From positions 1-7,092 of the forward strand of contig JASHXN010000210.1 of NCBI GenBank assembly GCA_030043505.1: a stretch of 7,092 nucleotides of DNA, written 5' to 3'. Below are positions 4,423 to 7,092 of the stretch, one piece after another. Position 1 is the stretch's first letter, and each line of letters starts with the position of its first letter. The notes beneath the pieces were generated by a model. It made no database searches. It had not been told where the DNA came from and was given only the letters and a program-made list of their open reading frames with translations. The DNA is from Thermoplasmata archaeon. Lineage in GTDB: Archaea; Thermoplasmatota; Thermoplasmata; UBA184. Made by a program: the position numbers and the translations under genes.

Positions 4423-6507
4423 ATGGTACGCCGGCTCGCCGCGATCATGTTCCTCGACGCGTACGGATTCACGGCCCGCGCGCAGGACGACGAGCGGCAG
4501 GCGCTTCGGCTGCTCGACGCCATGGCCCGTCGGGTGCGGCCGATCCTGCGGCGGCATGCCGGGCGGGAGGTCAAGTCGACCGGGGACGGCTTCCTGGTCG
4601 AGTTCCCGAGCGCGCTCAACGCGGTCGAGTGCGCGCTGGAGCTCCAGCGGCCCCCGGTGGACGCCGTACCGGACGGTCCCGCTCCCTTGCGGCTCCGGAT
4701 CGGGATCCACCTCGGCGACGTTGTGGAACGCGGCACCGATGTGCTCGGCGATGCGGTGAACCTCGCGGCCCGCATCGAACCGCTCGCCGAGCCGGGCGGG
4801 ATCTGCGTCTCCCAGCAGGTCGCGGACCAGGTCGCGAACAAGCTCGCCGTGCCGCTGACCCGGCTGCCGCCGCGCGCCGTCAAGAACGTACGGACCCCGC
4901 TGGTCGTCTACAAGGTGGAGCTCGGCGGAACGGCTCCGCCGCGAGCGGCGCCGGACGAGCTGCCGCGCCTCGCGGTGCTCCCGATCGTCCACCTCGGCGG
5001 CGCGGGGAGCGAGGAGTACCTCGCCGACGGCCTCACCGAGGAGCTGATCGTCCGGCTCGCCCGGGTCGCCGGCGTCCGGGTCCTCGCCCGTTCGACGGTG
5101 ATGCGCTACAAGGGGACGAAGAAGCCGTCCTCCGAGATCGCCCGAGAGCTCGGGGTCGGCGCGGTCCTCGAGGGGACGCTCCGCACCGCCGCCGACCGCT
5201 TGCGCCTGACCGTGGTGCTCGTCGACGCCCGGTCCGAGACCCCGGTCTGGTCCCAGGCGTACGACGGCCGCCTCGCCGACGTCTTCGGGGTGCAAGCCGA
5301 CATCGCGCGCCGCATCGCCGCGTCGCTCGAGGTGCGGCTCGCCCCGCGCGAGGTCGCCGCGGTCGGGCGCCCGAGCACCGCCGTCCCGGCCGCGTTCGAA
5401 CACTACCTCCGGGGGCGCTACTTCTGGAACCGCAGGACGGCCGAGAGCCTCGACCGGGCCGCGGCGGAGTACCGCGCGGCCCTCGCGCAGGACCCGGAGT
5501 TCTCGCTGGCCCACGCCGGCCTCGCGGACGTTCACGCGACGCAGGCGCTCCTCGAATTCTGCCGGCCGAAGGAGACGTTCCCGCTCGCGCGGGCCGAGGC
5601 CGAGCGCGCGCTCGAGCTCGACCCCGAGAGCGCGGAGGCGTACACGGCGCTCGGGGTGGTCCGCGGACAGTACGACCGCGACTGGGCGGGCGCCGAGGAG
5701 GCGTTCCGCCACGCCGTCGCGCTGAACCCCCGCTTCCCGCCCGCGCACCATCAGTACGCCGACCTGCTGAAGGCGCTCGGCCGGTTCTCCGAGGCGATCG
5801 CGGAAGTCCAAGAGGCGCTCGCGCTCGATCCGCTCTCGCTGGCGATCAACACGGGGCTCGGCCACGTGCTCTACCTCGCGCGGCGCAACGACGAGGCGAT
5901 CGCCCAGTACCGCCGGACGCTCGAGCTGGATCCTACGTTCGTGCTGGCGCACCTCTGGTTCGGGCGGCCGTACCTTGAGGAGCGTCGGTACGACGAGGCG
6001 ATCGCCGAGGTCCGGCGGGCGGTCGAGCTCTCCCAGCGCAGCACCATCGCCACGGCGGTCCTCGCGCACGCCTACGCGAGCGCCGGCCGTACCGGCGAGG
6101 CGCGCGCGCTGCTGGAGGAGCTGCTGCGACGCTCCGAGCGGGAGTACGTCCCGTCGTACTGGATCGGGTTGGTGTACGTCGGATTGAACGACGCCGAGCA
6201 GGCGTTCCGGTGGTTCGACCGCGCGTTCGAGGAACGCTCGAGCTGGCTGACCTGGGTCGCGGTCGAGCCGCGCTTCGACGGGCTCCGGCGCGACCGTCGG
6301 TTCGCCCAGCTGGTGCGGCGCATGGGTCTCCCCCAGCTCTCCGCGCCGGAGAGTGCCCCCTCCGCGGCCCGGGACGCCGGGGGCGAACGGGTCCGGCCGG
6401 TCACCCGGCCGGCCAGGCCGACCGGTCGACGTGCCACTCGACCGTCCCGGCCGCGACGCGCGCCGCCGGTAGGTCGGCGGCGTCGGAGCCGCGCCGTGGG
6501 TCGCTGA
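4423..6507 (+). CDS. Class III adenylate cyclase / TolB-like / TPR fusion protein
   Basis: This soluble signalling protein of 694 residues probably makes cyclic AMP from ATP. Residues 4-167 are a class III cyclase domain: metal ligands D12 (FLDAYGFT) and D55 (KSTGDGF), adenine-specifying K51 and D106 (TDVLGDAVN), and transition-state residues N113 and R117 (VNLAAR). All catalytic positions look intact. Residues 180-308 match the TolB/FlgO-like module often found after such cyclases (PRLAVLPI..., ADGLTEELIVRL, GVGAVLEGTLR), probably a sensing or scaffold part. Residues about 340-600 form six to eight TPR repeats (AERALELDPESAEAYTALGV and similar) for protein contacts. The family end, FDGLRRDRRFAQLVRRMGLP, is reached at 637. 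The remaining tail is odd: residues 660-694 are antisense to pgl and hold 14 Arg with no acidic residue. No transmembrane segment is seen. The frame is open far upstream, but that part is antisense to the helicase gene. Confidence 0.92.
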   Translation: MVRRLAAIMFLDAYGFTARAQDDERQALRLLDAMARRVRPILRRHAGREVKSTGDGFLVEFPSALNAVECALELQRPPVDAVPDGPAPLRLRIGIHLGDVVERGTDVLGDAVNLAARIEPLAEPGGICVSQQVADQVANKLAVPLTRLPPRAVKNVRTPLVVYKVELGGTAPPRAAPDELPRLAVLPIVHLGGAGSEEYLADGLTEELIVRLARVAGVRVLARSTVMRYKGTKKPSSEIARELGVGAVLEGTLRTAADRLRLTVVLVDARSETPVWSQAYDGRLADVFGVQADIARRIAASLEVRLAPREVAAVGRPSTAVPAAFEHYLRGRYFWNRRTAESLDRAAAEYRAALAQDPEFSLAHAGLADVHATQALLEFCRPKETFPLARAEAERALELDPESAEAYTALGVVRGQYDRDWAGAEEAFRHAVALNPRFPPAHHQYADLLKALGRFSEAIAEVQEALALDPLSLAINTGLGHVLYLARRNDEAIAQYRRTLELDPTFVLAHLWFGRPYLEERRYDEAIAEVRRAVELSQRSTIATAVLAHAYASAGRTGEARALLEELLRRSEREYVPSYWIGLVYVGLNDAEQAFRWFDRAFEERSSWLTWVAVEPRFDGLRRDRRFAQLVRRMGLPQLSAPESAPSAARDAGGERVRPVTRPARPTGRRATRPSRPRRAPPVGRRRRSRAVGR
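6393..6412. terminator. GC-rich stem-loop at the pgl stop codon
   Basis: Two copies of the self-complementary octamer ccggccgg (6393-6400 and 6405-6412) are separated by tcac, which includes the complement of the pgl TGA stop. The RNA from either strand can fold into an 8-bp stem with a 4-nt loop. It sits at the 3' end of pgl and inside the 3' part of the cyclase gene. No T-rich run follows on either strand, so classical termination is doubtful; it may act as a 3'-end stabiliser or simply reflect base composition. Confidence 0.3.
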
Positions 6508-7092
6508 AGATCCGCCGCAAGGTCGGCGTCTTGTCGGCGCCCCACGCGAGGAAGAGCGCGCAGTGCGCCCGACCGAGCGCCGGCAGCGTCAGAGTGACGC
6601 GCGGGAGGCGGGGCTCGAGCCCCGGGTGCGGCTCGGCGACGACCCACCGCTCCCGCTCCTGCAGGGTCGGGGAGCCGGGGAAGAGCGAAGCGGTGTGTCC
6701 GTCGGGCCCGACCCCGAGCACGACCGCGTCGAGCCCGCCCGGACAGTCGCTCCGCACCTCCGCCTCGTACCGGTCCGCGGCCTGCTCCGGGGTGAGCTCG
6801 GTAGGGACACGATGGACGGAGCTGGTCGGGACTTTCGCGGGGGCCAGCCACAGCCGCTCAGCGAGACCCGCGTTGCTGCGAGGGTCGGAGACGGGCACAA
6901 GGCGTTCATCGCACCAGTAGACCGACCAGACGTCCCAGTCCGCGCTCGCGTCCGCCAGCGCCGTGAACATCGCCTCCGGGCTCTTGCCCCCCGACACGGC
7001 GACCGAGAACCGCCGGCGCTCCCCGAGGGCTCGGGCGGCGAGCTCGCCCAGCCGTCGCGCGACCGCTCGTCCCGCCGCGGCGCCGTCCTCGT
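6401..7092 (-). CDS. pgl: 6-phosphogluconolactonase (5' end outside window)
   Basis: This cytoplasmic enzyme hydrolyses 6-phospho-D-glucono-1,5-lactone to 6-phosphogluconate, the second step of the oxidative pentose phosphate pathway. A total of 229 residues are visible, running off the right edge, so perhaps 10-15 N-terminal residues are missing. Family motifs in visible numbering: substrate-binding SGGKSPEAMF (33-42), WCDERLVP (59-66) followed by DPRSN (69-73), the active-site loop GVGPDGHTASLFPG (126-139) with His132, then RVTLTLPAL, the GADK turn and a C-terminal VEWHVDRSA. This is the NagB-fold DevB/SOL type, not the seven-bladed propeller YbhE type. The frame upstream of 6997 remains open and still matches the family (RRRFSVAVSGG), so the GTG at 6997 is not the start. 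It overlaps the convergent cyclase gene by 107 bp. No glucose-6-phosphate dehydrogenase gene is visible in the window. Confidence 0.93.
   Translation of the reverse strand, partial: EDGAAAGRAVARRLGELAARALGERRRFSVAVSGGKSPEAMFTALADASADWDVWSVYWCDERLVPVSDPRSNAGLAERLWLAPAKVPTSSVHRVPTELTPEQAADRYEAEVRSDCPGGLDAVVLGVGPDGHTASLFPGSPTLQERERWVVAEPHPGLEPRLPRVTLTLPALGRAHCALFLAWGADKTPTLRRIFSDPRRGSDAADLPAARVAAGTVEWHVDRSAWPAG

Noticed and set aside
2772..4883. Long minus-strand open frame of about 700 codons
   Set aside because: It crosses the helicase, metallo-hydrolase and cyclase genes in the wrong frame; composition is typical of an open shadow frame in G+C-rich DNA.
4027..6069. Long minus-strand open frame antisense to the cyclase/TPR gene
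   Set aside because: Its translation mirrors the TPR codons as Arg/Glu/Val-rich sequence with no recognisable motif, while the plus strand carries clear domains.
1..7092. CRISPR array, tRNA, rRNA, insertion sequence, toxin-antitoxin or defence system
   Set aside because: I found no spaced direct repeats, cloverleaf sequence, transposase motifs, terminal inverted repeats or defence-type domains by reading both strands.

Overview
This window is a compact, visibly G+C-rich stretch of ordinary chromosome with nine genes or gene parts and almost no spare DNA. It probably comes from an archaeon. Four genes have an AT-rich, TATA-like box whose centre lies 29-31 nt upstream of the start codon, the spacing expected for archaeal promoters of leaderless transcripts; strong Shine-Dalgarno sites are mostly absent. 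The small two-helix membrane protein and the dodecin fit a G+C-rich Thermoplasmatota or euryarchaeal lineage, but this assignment is an inference and a bacterial source is not excluded.

Layout from left to right: the last codons of a rightward gene (1-53); a leftward pair made of a 48-aa unknown ORF (83-229) and a methionine-R-sulfoxide reductase MsrB (280-678); a divergent intergenic region (679-802) with a clear TATA box; a rightward run of a two-helix membrane protein (803-1186), a GNAT acetyltransferase (1217-1768) and a dodecin (1803-2003), with gaps of about 30 nt; a leftward pair of a metallo-beta-lactamase-fold hydrolase (2017-2958) downstream of a DEAD-box RNA helicase (3008-4312); a 110-nt divergent promoter region (4313-4422) with two opposing TATA-like boxes and a perfect 8-bp inverted repeat between them; a rightward 694-aa signalling protein that fuses a class III adenylate cyclase domain to a TolB/FlgO-like domain and TPR repeats (4423-6507); and a leftward 6-phosphogluconolactonase (6401 to the window edge) that overlaps the cyclase gene tail to tail by 107 bp.

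The genes do not form one pathway. MsrB (oxidative repair), dodecin (flavin binding) and 6-phosphogluconolactonase (NADPH-producing pentose phosphate route) all touch redox balance, but they sit in different transcription units, so the link is only thematic. The most interesting unit is the cyclase/TolB-like/TPR protein: this architecture is familiar in bacteria and would be notable in an archaeon. The repeat in its promoter region and the arginine-rich tail produced by antisense overlap with pgl are the best leads. I see no mobile element, CRISPR array, RNA gene or defence system.
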